This document shows, one piece after another, positions 52,334 through 61,378 of a DNA stretch of 64,000 bases (its first letter is position 1; each line of letters starts with the position of its first letter). Under the pieces are notes generated by a model. It worked only from the letters and a program-made list of their open reading frames with translations. It was not told the origin of the DNA and ran no database searches. This stretch comes from Streptomyces sp. NBC_01707 (GTDB lineage Bacteria > Actinomycetota > Actinomycetes > Streptomycetales > Streptomycetaceae). The translations under genes were made by a program, and so were the position numbers. The DNA lies in contig NZ_CP109190.1 in NCBI RefSeq assembly GCF_041438805.1, positions 558,001 to 622,000 on the forward strand, written 5' to 3'.

Positions 52334-53541
52334 CTGAACGCATCGTCAGTTCCCGCTCGCGCGGATTCCTCTTCCTCGACTCCCACCCTGCCGGCTGCAG
52401 GCGACTCGTCGACGACATGTGGCAGGCTGTGCCCGAACCGGTGCGGGACAGTGCGGACGAGGCGCCCGTCGCGCTCGTGATCGGCTCGTCCGCCGGATAC
52501 GGGTTGGCCGCCACGGTCGCGGGACTTGCCAGGGCCGGTGTCCGTGGGATCGGGGTGTCCTTCGAGAAGGCGCCCGCCCGCCGGACCGGTACGGCCGGCT
52601 GGTACCGGACTGCTGCGACGGCCGAGCTGGCCGCGAAGGCCGGGAGAGACTTCGTGTTCCTCAACGGCGACGCGTTCTCCGACGCCCTGAAGGACGAGGT
52701 CGCCGATCTGCTCGACAAGCGGTTCGGCGGAAAGCTCGACTACCTCGTCTACTCCGTCGCAGCCCCGCGCCGCACCGATCCGGAAACCGGTGTCACGTAC
52801 GCGTCCGTACTCAAGCCGATCGGTGAGGCGTACCGCACCAAGACCCTCGTCTTCGACGGCGAAGGGGTACCCGAGATCACGACCGTGGAGACCGGGCCGG
52901 CCGAGGGCGACGACATCCAACAGACCGTTGCCGTCATGGGTGGCAGGGACTGGGCCCGCTGGATCGGTCACCTCGCCGGGCGCGACCTGTTGGCGCAGGG
53001 CTTCAAGACCGTGGCCCTGTCCTACATCGGATCGCCGCTGACGGCCGCGATCTACCGGCAGGGCACCATCGGTGCGGCCAAGGCCCACCTGGAGCAGACC
53101 GCCCGCGACCTGAACGACTGGCTCGCCGAGGAAGTCGACGGCCGCGCCCTCACCTCCGTGAACGGGGCCGCTGTCACGCAGTCCAGCACGGCCATCCCCG
53201 GTATCGCGCTCTACGTCGGGCTGCTGCGCGGCGTTCTCGACGACGCCATGGTTCCGCCGATCGACCAGCTCACCCAGCTCTGGGACCAACTCACCGGCGT
53301 CACTCCCCTCGACGTCGATGGCGAGGGGCGCGTCCGCCTCGACACGTGGGAACTGACCCCCGCCGTCCAGGAGGCCGTCGCCGAACGCTGGCAGACCGCC
53401 ACCACCGAGAACATCCCGGCCCTCGCCGACCTCGACTGGTTCACCGTCCAGGTACGGCAGCTCTACGGCTTCGCCGTGCCAGGCATCGACTACGCCGCGC
53501 CCGTCGAGACCGATGTCCCTTGGCCCCAGCCCACCTCCTGA
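52330..53541 (+). CDS. fabV: trans-2-enoyl-CoA/ACP reductase FabV
   Basis: A 403-residue FabV/TER-type reductase. RGFLFLDSHPAGCRRLVDDMW opens the protein. The NAD site is VALVIGSSAGYGLAA, followed by FEKAPARRTGTAGWY. The catalytic Tyr-x8-Lys is YRQGTIGAAK, preceded by SYIGSPLT. FabV reduces enoyl-thioesters and is naturally insensitive to triclosan; in Streptomyces it may be a back-up to FabI. Length matches the family. Confidence 0.93.
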   Translation: MTERIVSSRSRGFLFLDSHPAGCRRLVDDMWQAVPEPVRDSADEAPVALVIGSSAGYGLAATVAGLARAGVRGIGVSFEKAPARRTGTAGWYRTAATAELAAKAGRDFVFLNGDAFSDALKDEVADLLDKRFGGKLDYLVYSVAAPRRTDPETGVTYASVLKPIGEAYRTKTLVFDGEGVPEITTVETGPAEGDDIQQTVAVMGGRDWARWIGHLAGRDLLAQGFKTVALSYIGSPLTAAIYRQGTIGAAKAHLEQTARDLNDWLAEEVDGRALTSVNGAAVTQSSTAIPGIALYVGLLRGVLDDAMVPPIDQLTQLWDQLTGVTPLDVDGEGRVRLDTWELTPAVQEAVAERWQTATTENIPALADLDWFTVQVRQLYGFAVPGIDYAAPVETDVPWPQPTS

Positions 53542-53558
53542 CACCCAGGAGGAACGCC

Positions 53559-53798
53559 GTGCACGCGCCGTCCGACGACACCCTGGTCCGCCGGCAGCAG
53601 CGCCTCCGAGAAGACCTCCACACCCGACGCGGCGGCCACGCCACCGCCCACGACGCGCTCCGGCAGGCCTCCGGATCCGAGGAACCGCCCTGCCAGGCAT
53701 GCGGCGCCACAGGAGCGGGCGCCCGTTGCGGACGCCCGCTCCCGCACGGTCAGCTCGCCGGAACGGTGTCCTCGAAGGTGGTGCCTGCCTGCCGGTAG
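53559..53798 (+). CDS. Doubtful small gene after fabV
   Basis: A GTG preceded by AGGAGG opens a 79-codon frame (HAPSDDTLVRRQQRLREDLH...). It runs through a terminator hairpin and overlaps the convergent glycosidase gene by 49 bases. Only the first 30 or so residues look natural. The good ribosome site may be a relic of a lost downstream gene. Confidence 0.3.
   Translation: MHAPSDDTLVRRQQRLREDLHTRRGGHATAHDALRQASGSEEPPCQACGATGAGARCGRPLPHGQLAGTVSSKVVPACR
53712..53742. terminator. Terminator between fabV and the GH16 gene
   Basis: GGAGCGGGCG and CGCCCGCTCC, a perfect 10-base stem with an 11-base loop, between convergent genes. Confidence 0.7.
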
Positions 53799-55186
53799 GC
53801 GTTGATCTTGGCGGCCACCTGGGCGGGGGTGAGTACCTGGTCCTTGACGTGCAGGACGTAGTCGACACCCTCGTCGTACGCGCGCGCGGTGGTGCTGGTC
53901 TGGCCGTTGAGGTCGATCAGCCACTGGTTGAAGTTGATCGACATGCCACGCTCGGGGAGATACGCGGCGTCATGCGTGCCGAACAGCTGTCCGTCGATGT
54001 AGTACTTGATGGTGCTGTTGTCGATGGTCAGCACCAGGTCGTGCCAGCCGGTGAAACTCTGACGTGATTCTGTGTGCTGGTTGACGGCCTGCCAGGGGTC
54101 CGGGTTGTACGTCTCCCAGGATGTCGTGTAGAGGATGTTGCCCGACTCCCCCCAGCCGCCGTTGGGCAGGTACTCGAAGTCGTACTCCGAGTAGTCGTCG
54201 GCCATCGGCGCCTTGAGGTCGTTGATGGTGAAGAAGGTCTGGACGAGGTGGTCGCCGTCGGGCCCCGACTTCGGCGCGTCGCTGAACTTCACCCGGGCCG
54301 CATAGGTGCCGTTCCTGAACTTCATCGACTTGGTGAGGACTTCGGTCTGTTGGGTGGACTCGCCGGTCCCGGACGACGAGGTCTCCAGGTTCATCAGGGA
54401 GTTGCCGCACACGGCGGAGAAGGTGACGTTCTGCGGCGACCAGGTCGCGCCGGGGACTCCGGGGCCGCCTGCGTTGGAGCGTACGTTCCAGCCGTGCTCC
54501 GACAGCTTTGCGTCGCTGTGGCTGGTGTAGTTGAAGTCGTCGAAGAGCGTGGCGCCGTCGCCCGGCGGATCGGTGGGCGGGTCGGTGGGCGGGTCGGTGG
54601 GGCCGCCGGGGTCGTTGCCTTCGGGGGCGGTGCCCCACTCGAGGCTGGAGCCGACCTGGGCGGTGACCTTGTTCCAGTCCCCGTACGAGTTCTGTGCGGC
54701 TCCGAAGGAGTAGTCGTCGCTCTGCTTCACGCTCTGCCAGTTGGACTGATAGAAGCGCAGCTGCAGATCTCCGCTGTCGGCGCCCGCCGCGAGGGATCCT
54801 GCCCCCGAGGTGAAGCCGACCTCGAGGTAGCGATCGGCGGTGGCGGTCGGATGGGCCAGGGTTCCGAAGGTTCCCGTGACGTTGGCGCACCCCTTGACCG
54901 CCCAGGAACAGGCGAACCTGTACGTGGCGTCCGCCGAGTCCGCCTTGAAGTAGTAGCGGACCTTGACCTGGCTGAGCTGCAGGGAACTGTTGCCGGAGTT
55001 GATGACCTTCAGCCAGGGCTCGCTCTGGTCGGCCGTGGCACCCGATGCGCCGGTCTTGTACTGGACCGTGAGTCCTCCGGCCGCGCTGGCGGTGGACGGC
55101 AGCGCAATCAGTCCTGCGCAGCCGAGGCTCACCGCGGCGGCGGCTGCCGCGACGGTGCGCAGACGGTTCTTCGCTCGTGTTGTCAC
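53750..55186 (-). CDS. Secreted CBM3-linked GH16-type glycoside hydrolase
   Basis: A 478-residue secreted protein. The signal peptide ends near residue 36 (STASA-A). A family-3-type carbohydrate-binding module covers roughly 37-187 (LTVQYKTGASGAT, EPWLKVINSGNSSLQLSQV). A Pro/Asp/Thr linker with TDPP repeats (190-211) leads to a catalytic domain from about 215 with EYDFE at 334-338, matching the GH16 ExDxE nucleophile/acid motif. AAGGAG precedes the GTG. Probably a beta-glucanase-like endo-enzyme. It follows the hexosaminidase by 48 bases. Confidence 0.82.
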   Translation of the reverse strand: MTTRAKNRLRTVAAAAAAVSLGCAGLIALPSTASAAGGLTVQYKTGASGATADQSEPWLKVINSGNSSLQLSQVKVRYYFKADSADATYRFACSWAVKGCANVTGTFGTLAHPTATADRYLEVGFTSGAGSLAAGADSGDLQLRFYQSNWQSVKQSDDYSFGAAQNSYGDWNKVTAQVGSSLEWGTAPEGNDPGGPTDPPTDPPTDPPGDGATLFDDFNYTSHSDAKLSEHGWNVRSNAGGPGVPGATWSPQNVTFSAVCGNSLMNLETSSSGTGESTQQTEVLTKSMKFRNGTYAARVKFSDAPKSGPDGDHLVQTFFTINDLKAPMADDYSEYDFEYLPNGGWGESGNILYTTSWETYNPDPWQAVNQHTESRQSFTGWHDLVLTIDNSTIKYYIDGQLFGTHDAAYLPERGMSINFNQWLIDLNGQTSTTARAYDEGVDYVLHVKDQVLTPAQVAAKINAYRQAGTTFEDTVPAS

Positions 55187-55234
55187 TACGGTGCTCTCCT
55201 TTATGGGGGGTTGCGGGGGATTCTCGCGCGGCAC

Positions 55235-56767
55235 CTACAGGGGGCGGTACCGGACGTCGAGCGCGTCCAGGCGGCCTTCGTGCAGCCGCAACCGGGCGAG
55301 GAAGTCCGCCCAGCCGGGCTCGTCCGACCAGGCGCGGTCGGCCAGCGCGCACAGCCGGGGGAAGCTGAGGTATTCCAGGTGTGCGGGGGTGGCGGCGAAC
55401 TCGGTCCACAGCTGGGCCTGGGTACCGATCACCTGTGCTGCGGCTTCGTCCTCCCAGTCGGCCGGCACGGGGCGGTAGGTGTGCACGGACTTCAGGTCGA
55501 CGACGGCGCCGGGCTGGCCGGGTGGTTCGGTGAGGTCGTCGGACTGGGCGTAGTCGAGGTAGGTGGAGCGGTAGTGGGCCATCACGACCTGCTGGCCGCG
55601 CCTCGCCGCGGCGAGGCCGTGCGACGGGTCGCGCCAGGTCGACACGGTGAACTCGGGCGGCAGTACGGTGCCGGTCTCGGCCCAGCCCATGGGGCGCCGG
55701 CCGTGGCTGGTCAGGAATTTCCCGATGCGGCCCATGAACCAGCCGTGCAGTGCTTCGGGGCCCTCCAGTCCCTCGTCCTCAACCCTGCGCAGTGCGTCCG
55801 CGGAGGCCGCCCATTCGACGGTGGGGCACTCGTCGCCGCCGACGTGGACATGTGTAGCCGGGAAGACGTCCATGACCTCTTCGAGGACGGTGCGGCAGAA
55901 GTCCAGGACCAGGTCGTGGACGCCGAGAGTGGTGTCGCACACGCCCCACTCGGTCCATACACCCAGGTGCCGCTCGGGGCGGTTGCCCAGCTCGGGGTAG
56001 GCGGCGACAGCCGCCCGGGCATGTCCGGGCATCCCGATCTCGGGCACGATGGTGACGCCCCGCGAGGCGGCGTACGCGACAAGTTCGCTGAGCTCCCGCC
56101 GGGTGTAGCTGCCGCCGTGCGGCGTCCCGTCGTACACCCCGCTCCCCGAGGGGCCGATCATCGACTGGGCCCGGTGGCCACCGATGTCGGTGAGTCCGGG
56201 GTAGGCCGAGACCGGCATGCGCCAGCCCTGGTCGTCGGTGAGGTGCAGCTGCAGGACGTTGAGTTTGTGGAAGGCCAGCAGGTCCACGTAGCGGCGTACG
56301 AAGGAGACCGGCTGGAAGTGGCGGGCCACATCGAGCATCGCTCCGCGCCAGAGATGCCGCGGAGCATCGGTGATCTCGACGCAGGGCAGCTGCCAGGAGC
56401 TACGGCGCTGCGGGGTGTCCAGCAGGGCTTCGGACGGCAGCAGTTGGCGGATGGTCTGGATGCCGTGCAGGAGTCCGGTTTCGTGTGCGGCGCGCAGGAG
56501 CAGGGCGTGCGGTGCGATGGTGAGCCCGTAGGCCTCGTCTCCGAGCCTGCCCATCTGCGGGTCGAGGAGGAGGCCTAACTGCCCGTTCGGGGAGGGAAGC
56601 AGTGGCAGCCCGGTGGCCGGGGCGAGGAAGGAGCGCAGGAGGTCTGCGGCGCCCTCGGTGCCCGGGGCAGCCCGTATGGACGTGTCCGCGTCGAGGGTGA
56701 AGCTGCCTGCCCTGGCGGAGAGCTTGCTGGGTCGGGGAATGAGCGGGAAGTCGGTGTGCGCGGGCAT
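55235..56767 (-). CDS. Beta-N-acetylhexosaminidase (GH20)
   Basis: A 510-residue GH20 enzyme with FHKLNVLQLHLTDDQGWR and the catalytic Asp312-Glu313 in HVHVGGDECP. No signal peptide, so it acts on imported disaccharides in the cytoplasm. Position after the transporter genes matches dasD in the Streptomyces das cluster. It releases N-acetylglucosamine from chitobiose-type sugars (family knowledge). Confidence 0.9.
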   Translation of the reverse strand: MPAHTDFPLIPRPSKLSARAGSFTLDADTSIRAAPGTEGAADLLRSFLAPATGLPLLPSPNGQLGLLLDPQMGRLGDEAYGLTIAPHALLLRAAHETGLLHGIQTIRQLLPSEALLDTPQRRSSWQLPCVEITDAPRHLWRGAMLDVARHFQPVSFVRRYVDLLAFHKLNVLQLHLTDDQGWRMPVSAYPGLTDIGGHRAQSMIGPSGSGVYDGTPHGGSYTRRELSELVAYAASRGVTIVPEIGMPGHARAAVAAYPELGNRPERHLGVWTEWGVCDTTLGVHDLVLDFCRTVLEEVMDVFPATHVHVGGDECPTVEWAASADALRRVEDEGLEGPEALHGWFMGRIGKFLTSHGRRPMGWAETGTVLPPEFTVSTWRDPSHGLAAARRGQQVVMAHYRSTYLDYAQSDDLTEPPGQPGAVVDLKSVHTYRPVPADWEDEAAAQVIGTQAQLWTEFAATPAHLEYLSFPRLCALADRAWSDEPGWADFLARLRLHEGRLDALDVRYRPL

Positions 56768-56824
56768 GGGTCGGCCTCCGGTGCTGGCAGGGTGCGGTCC
56801 TCGCGGGCAGGGGTATGGCCGAGG

Positions 56825-57688
56825 TCAGCCCTTGACTGCGCCGCCGGTCATCCCGGTCGAAACGCGTCGCTGGAGGGCCAGGAAGAGGATGAGGACGGGG
56901 AGCGCGAAGAGTGTGGAGGCCGCCATGGTGGCGCCCCAGTCGGTGCCGAAGACATTCGAGAACGAGGACAGCCAGACGGGCAGGGTGCGGTCGTCCTGGT
57001 TCTTGATGATCAGCATGTTGGCGAAGGCGAACTCGTTCCAGGCGGTGATGAATCCGAAGAGCGAGGTGGCGAGCAGGCCGGGAGCGAGGAGCGGGAGGGT
57101 GACGCGGCGGAAGGCCTGGGTGCGGGTGCAGCCATCGACCTGTGCCGCCTCCTCCAGTTCGACGGGGATCGCGGTGAGGAAGCTGCGTAGTGTCACGACG
57201 GTGAAGGGCAGCGTGATCATGAAGTAGATCAGGGTGAGCATCGACAGCTTGTCGAGCATGCCGGTGTCGCGGGCGATGAGGTACATCGGGATCAGCATGG
57301 CTTCCCAGGGAGCCACTTGGGCGATGAACACCATGAGGATGAAGCTGCGCCGCCCCCGCCACTTCATCCGTGCCACGGCGAAGGCCGCACCGAGGGCCAC
57401 GACGAGGGCGAGCAGCACTCCGCCGAGCGTGACGGTGAGACTGTTGCGCCAGAACGTCCAGAAGCCGTCCGCCTGCACGGCCTCGGTGAAGTGGTCGAAG
57501 GTGAGGTGGGTGGGCAGGAAGACCGGTGTGTCGGCGGTGATGTCCTCCGTGGGCTTGAAGGCGGTGAGCGCCATCCAGTACACGGGGAAGATGGAGAGCG
57601 CGAACACGACGAGGGCCGTGGCGTTGAGCGGGAGCCTGCGGAGAAAGCGGCTCCGGACGCTGCTTGCACGTATCGCTGTGAGGCTCAC
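56825..57688 (-). CDS. Sugar ABC transporter permease (MalG type)
   Basis: A 287-residue protein with six hydrophobic helices and the EAA loop (LEEAAQVDGCTRTQAFRRVTLPLLAPG), which contacts the ATPase. Its ATG overlaps the end of the other permease gene. Second membrane subunit of the importer; corresponds to DasC by gene order. Confidence 0.9.
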   Translation of the reverse strand: MSLTAIRASSVRSRFLRRLPLNATALVVFALSIFPVYWMALTAFKPTEDITADTPVFLPTHLTFDHFTEAVQADGFWTFWRNSLTVTLGGVLLALVVALGAAFAVARMKWRGRRSFILMVFIAQVAPWEAMLIPMYLIARDTGMLDKLSMLTLIYFMITLPFTVVTLRSFLTAIPVELEEAAQVDGCTRTQAFRRVTLPLLAPGLLATSLFGFITAWNEFAFANMLIIKNQDDRTLPVWLSSFSNVFGTDWGATMAASTLFALPVLILFLALQRRVSTGMTGGAVKG

Positions 57689-58680
57689 AGTTCAGCCTCC
57701 TGCTTGAACATCTGGCGGAAGTAGGCGATGAGTACGGCGACGAGCAGAAGCACGGTGATGGTGGAGGCGGCGCCGGCCAGGTCGTAGCGGTGCAAGGACT
57801 GGGCGACCTGGAAGGCGTAGATGGGCAGGGTCGTGGTGGCGGTGTCCGGGCCACCCTGGCTGATGGCCCAGATCTGGGCGAAGCATCGGAAGACCCAGAT
57901 GATTTCGAGACACAGGACGAGCCCGAAGATCGGGCGGAGCATCGGCAGGGTGATGGATCGGAAGATGCGGGCGGCGCCGGCGCCGTCGATCCGGGCCGAC
58001 TCGAAGACCTCGACGGGAACGGTCGTCAAGGCCGAGTGCAGGGTGATCGCGGCGAACGGCACCGACTGCCAGACGACGAGGATCACCAGGATGGTGAAAG
58101 TGGCCGGGCCGTGGGCGAACCAGGTGTAGCCCTCGAAGGAGTCGAACCCGATCCGTACGAGCAGCCAGTTGACGACACCCAACTGGGACTGGAAGAGCCA
58201 CTGAAAGACAGTGGTCGCGGCGATCTGCGGGGTGGCCCAGGCCAGCACCAGACCGCTCATCACGACGGTCCGCATGCGCGCGCCCAGGCGCTGGAGCATC
58301 AACGCGACGAGGGTGGACAGCACCATGATCAGTACGACGTTGACAGCCGTCCACAGGAATGTGCGGCGCACCACCGACCAGAACTCGTCCCCGCCGAGGA
58401 TCTCCCGGTAGTTGTCCCATCCTGCGAAGCCGGGGCCGCCGCGGATGAGTTCGCCCATGCCGAAGTGCTGGAAGGAGATGACCACATTGCGGATCAGTGG
58501 ATATACGAGCAGATAGGCGGCGCCGACGACGGTGGGTGCGACGAGCAGATAGGGCCAGAGGCCGGCGCTTGTCGTCCGAGCCGGGGTGCGTCGTCTCGCG
58601 GTGCGCGTCCTACCGGGAGGCCGTGCCTTCTCCGGTAGCGGGGTGTCGGGCGCTGTTCCGGTCCGCGTGGCTGCGGTCAC
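57685..58680 (-). CDS. Sugar ABC transporter permease (MalF type)
   Basis: A 331-residue protein with a basic cytoplasmic N-terminus, six helices and the EAA loop (FESARIDGAGAARIFRSITLPMLRP). Its end overlaps the next permease start by four bases. Corresponds to DasB by position. No ATP-binding subunit is encoded here; Streptomyces commonly share the MsiK ATPase among such importers. Confidence 0.9.
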   Translation of the reverse strand: MTAATRTGTAPDTPLPEKARPPGRTRTARRRTPARTTSAGLWPYLLVAPTVVGAAYLLVYPLIRNVVISFQHFGMGELIRGGPGFAGWDNYREILGGDEFWSVVRRTFLWTAVNVVLIMVLSTLVALMLQRLGARMRTVVMSGLVLAWATPQIAATTVFQWLFQSQLGVVNWLLVRIGFDSFEGYTWFAHGPATFTILVILVVWQSVPFAAITLHSALTTVPVEVFESARIDGAGAARIFRSITLPMLRPIFGLVLCLEIIWVFRCFAQIWAISQGGPDTATTTLPIYAFQVAQSLHRYDLAGAASTITVLLLVAVLIAYFRQMFKQEAEL

Positions 58681-58706
58681 GGCCTACTCCTTCCTCGGAG
58701 ACGGGT

Positions 58707-59969
58707 TCAGGACTTGGTGTTCAGGGTCTTGGTGATGGAGTCCGATGCCTTCTTCGCGGCGGTCGCCAGGTCGCTCCCGGTCAGTACGGCCGTCTGGTAG
58801 GCCTTGATCGGGTTGTTGGCCTCGACTGCGGCCCAGTTGGGCGAGTTGGGGGTTGCATGACCCTGTGGGGCGGCTGCTGCCATCACGGAAGCACCCTCGT
58901 CACTGCTGAGGACTTCGGCGAGCGCGGTCCTGTTGGGCACATAGCTCATGATCTTGGCCATCTCGGTCTGCCACTTGTCGCCCGCCAGCGCCTTGATCAC
59001 CTCGTACGCGGCATCCTGGTGGGAGGAGGCCACGGGGACGATCAGGTCGGAACCGCCGAGGACGACCGAGCCCGGCTTGTCGGCCGTCTTGCCGGGGATC
59101 GGGAAGAACCCGATCTTCCCCTTCAGCTCGGGGTTGGCCTGCTCAATGATCTTGGCGCCGCCGGGTACGGAGATCTCCTGGGCGACCATGCCCTTGGCAA
59201 AGACGTCGTGCTGCAGCGGCTTGGCCTCGTCAGAGTCCTTGGGACCCTTTCCGAGTGCCTGGAGCTGCTTGTAGTACTCCATCGCCTTGACCGCTTCAGG
59301 GGTGTCGAGCGCACCCTTCCACGTGCCGCCGGACTCGGTGGCGAGGTCGCCGCCCTCGTCCCAGATGAACCCCGACAGCAGGTACCAGTTCTGGCCCGGC
59401 AGGTAAATCCCCTGGTTGCCCCCCTTGTTGAGTTTCTCGGTCGCCGTGATCCACTGCTCCCGGGTCTTGATGCCGCCCGCGTCCACGCCGGCCTTCTCGA
59501 ACAGGTCCTTGTTGTAGACCACGACGCGGTTGGCCGCGTACCAGGGGATGCCGTACTGCTTGTCGTCGATCCGGCCAGGTTCGGCGAGACCCGGCAGCCA
59601 GTCCTCACCCTTGAGGTCGGAGGTCTTGTCCGTGAAGTCCTTGACGCCGCCGCTGGCGGCGTATTGCGCAACCTGGGTGTTGCCCACCTCGATGACATCC
59701 GGGGCGTCGTTGCTGGCCAGCGCAGCGGTGACCTTCTGCCCGATGCCGTCCCACTCCTGGATCTGGATGTCCAGGGTGGTGTCTTTGTGGGTCTTCTCGA
59801 AGTCCGCCTTGAACCGCTTGAGGTAGTCGTCCGTGACACTGTCCTTCATGATCCACACGGTGAGCTTCTGAGGACCGTCCGTGGAATCGGAGGAGTCGGA
59901 GGAGCTGCACGCGCTGAGCCCGGCTGTCAACACGAGCACGGAAAGGCCGGCAAGCAATCGGAACTTCAC
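58707..59969 (-). CDS. Sugar-binding lipoprotein of ABC importer
   Basis: A 420-residue family-1 solute-binding protein. The lipoprotein signal ends at Cys21 in GLSACSSSDSSDS. Binding-protein blocks are LTVWIMKDSVTDDYLKRF, VIEVGNTQVAQYAASGGV and PWYAANRVVVYNKDLFEKAG. It delivers an oligosaccharide, by context chitobiose or a related aminosugar, to the two permeases. First gene of the leftward operon, after a perfect GntR-type palindrome. Confidence 0.92.
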   Translation of the reverse strand: MKFRLLAGLSVLVLTAGLSACSSSDSSDSTDGPQKLTVWIMKDSVTDDYLKRFKADFEKTHKDTTLDIQIQEWDGIGQKVTAALASNDAPDVIEVGNTQVAQYAASGGVKDFTDKTSDLKGEDWLPGLAEPGRIDDKQYGIPWYAANRVVVYNKDLFEKAGVDAGGIKTREQWITATEKLNKGGNQGIYLPGQNWYLLSGFIWDEGGDLATESGGTWKGALDTPEAVKAMEYYKQLQALGKGPKDSDEAKPLQHDVFAKGMVAQEISVPGGAKIIEQANPELKGKIGFFPIPGKTADKPGSVVLGGSDLIVPVASSHQDAAYEVIKALAGDKWQTEMAKIMSYVPNRTALAEVLSSDEGASVMAAAAPQGHATPNSPNWAAVEANNPIKAYQTAVLTGSDLATAAKKASDSITKTLNTKS

Positions 59970-59997
59970 TGTTCACCTCTGAGGGACGGGGCTCCAA

Positions 59998-60023
59998 CCA
60001 GTTGACCACCAGTGGTCAACTGG
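59998..60023. promoter_or_regulatory. GntR-type operator, 12-base inverted repeat
   Basis: CCAGTTGACCAC and GTGGTCAACTGG separated by CA. It lies 29 bases upstream of the sugar-binding lipoprotein gene. A related shorter palindrome AACCA-AC-TGGTT is at 60189-60200, close to the gntR start. The GACC/GGTC arms resemble DasR/NagR-type sites. Confidence 0.8.
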
Positions 60024-60230
60024 ACAACTTACCTATCGGTGGTGGATGAAGTTGGCATAGACCACTGACGTCGTCAAGTACCCGTGCAGAAGCCACCGTT
60101 GGCGTCCCATGACGGGAATATGGGACCAGCCATCCCCGATCTTTGACTCCGAAGCAGTTTGACCAGCAGGCCGATTGCAGCTCGTCGCAACCAACTGGTT
60201 AACTTTGAGGCAGACCAGAAAGGGCGACAC

Positions 60231-61070
60231 ATGGACAACAAGGCGCCAGAGACTCTGCTCAAGCGGGAGCGGGTGCGCGACCACATCCTGGAGCTGATCG
60301 AGGCCCGCAGGCCCGGCGATGCCATCCCTTCGGAGCGCGCACTCAGCGCCGAGCTCGGCGTCTCCCGGCCCACCCTGCGGGCGGCAGCCGACGAACTGGT
60401 GGCCACCGGCCTTCTCGTGCGCGAGCACGGCCGCGGCATGTTCGTCGCTCCGCAGAAGATCACCCAGGAGCTGGTCTCCGGGCAGCATTCGCTGAGCGCG
60501 CCTCTGGCCGGCGGCAGCTGGTCAAGTCGGCTCCTCGAGTTCGCGACCGTGCAGGCCGGGGCCCGCGTGGGCCGCAAACTGCAGCTGTCCCCCGCGGCCT
60601 CGATCGTCTACATCGCACGGCTTCGACTGGTCGACGGCGCCCCCATCGCCATCGAGCATCTGCACATCCCGGCAGAGCTCGTACCCGATCTGTCGGAGCA
60701 GGAACTGGAGGCCGGCGACCTCTACGAGCACCTGAGGGACCATCACCAGGTACAGGTCCATGAGGCGGTCCAAGCCATCGAGCCCACGGTCGTCACACAG
60801 GCGGAGGCCGCTCTGCTCGGTGTGCCCGAACTCTCCCCCGCCCTGCTCTTCGAGCGGCTCACCACCGACACCGGAGGGCACCCCGTCGAATACGTCCATT
60901 CGCTCTACCGCGGCGACCGCTACCGCATCGTCTCCCGGATCACCCTTGGTCCGGCGCCCGCCGACCCCGAGGCGCGCAGCGAGCACCATCCCGGCATCCC
61001 TCCAGGGGATTTCGCACACCGCGACCCCATCTCCTCGTCCACTGTCGGAGATGTGCAGTCAGGCAGGTAG
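60231..61070 (+). CDS. GntR-family regulator (HutC subfamily, DasR-like)
   Basis: A 279-residue regulator. The winged-helix domain has IPSERALSAELGVSRPTLRAAADEL. A UTRA effector domain follows, with GGSWSSRLLEF, ARLRLVDGAPIAIEHLHIP and the closing VEYVHSLYRGDRYRIVSRI. The RGDRYxxVxR ending is shared with DasR. AAAGGG precedes the ATG. It diverges from the transporter operon and probably represses it until an aminosugar phosphate or related ligand binds. Confidence 0.9.
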   Translation: MDNKAPETLLKRERVRDHILELIEARRPGDAIPSERALSAELGVSRPTLRAAADELVATGLLVREHGRGMFVAPQKITQELVSGQHSLSAPLAGGSWSSRLLEFATVQAGARVGRKLQLSPAASIVYIARLRLVDGAPIAIEHLHIPAELVPDLSEQELEAGDLYEHLRDHHQVQVHEAVQAIEPTVVTQAEAALLGVPELSPALLFERLTTDTGGHPVEYVHSLYRGDRYRIVSRITLGPAPADPEARSEHHPGIPPGDFAHRDPISSSTVGDVQSGR

Positions 61071-61171
61071 CACAGGTCCGTCAGGCACTTCGCGGACTGT
61101 TCGAAGAAGGCGGGGCAGCCGGAGCCCGACCCCGGCGAGCCGGCGGACACACGTCACGCCGAAACGGCGAA

Positions 61172-61197
61172 GGCCCCGGACCACGAGGTCCGGGGCC
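61172..61197. terminator. Bidirectional terminator
   Basis: GGCCCCGGACC-ACGA-GGTCCGGGGCC, a perfect 11-base stem with a four-base loop, between convergent gntR and the Cys-rich gene. Confidence 0.85.
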
Positions 61198-61214
61198 GTC
61201 CCTGCGATGAAGAA

Positions 61215-61349
61215 CTACTCGTCCTCTTCGAGGCAGTCGAGGCAGTCGCACTCGCGGGCGTGGCCGCAGTCGCAGCCGCACAAGTGGGCGGCGCTGAAGC
61301 AGTAGCAGACGCAACTGCGGTCGCCGCAGGGCTCGGTGTGCCTGGTCAT
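61215..61349 (-). CDS. 44-residue Cys-rich, metallothionein-like protein
   Basis: Ten cysteines in 44 residues. It begins MTRHTEPCGDRSCVCYCF, continues through LCGCDCGHARECDC and ends LDCLEEDE. Four CxC units plus two histidines suggest a metal-thiolate cluster. It is shorter than mycobacterial MymT and not clearly homologous to it. GAGAGG lies nine bases before the ATG and a strong terminator follows, so it is a genuine monocistronic gene. Metal specificity unknown. Confidence 0.72.
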   Translation of the reverse strand: MTRHTEPCGDRSCVCYCFSAAHLCGCDCGHARECDCLDCLEEDE

Positions 61350-61378
61350 AGGGTCATCCTCTCGTTTGCGGCAGCGCG

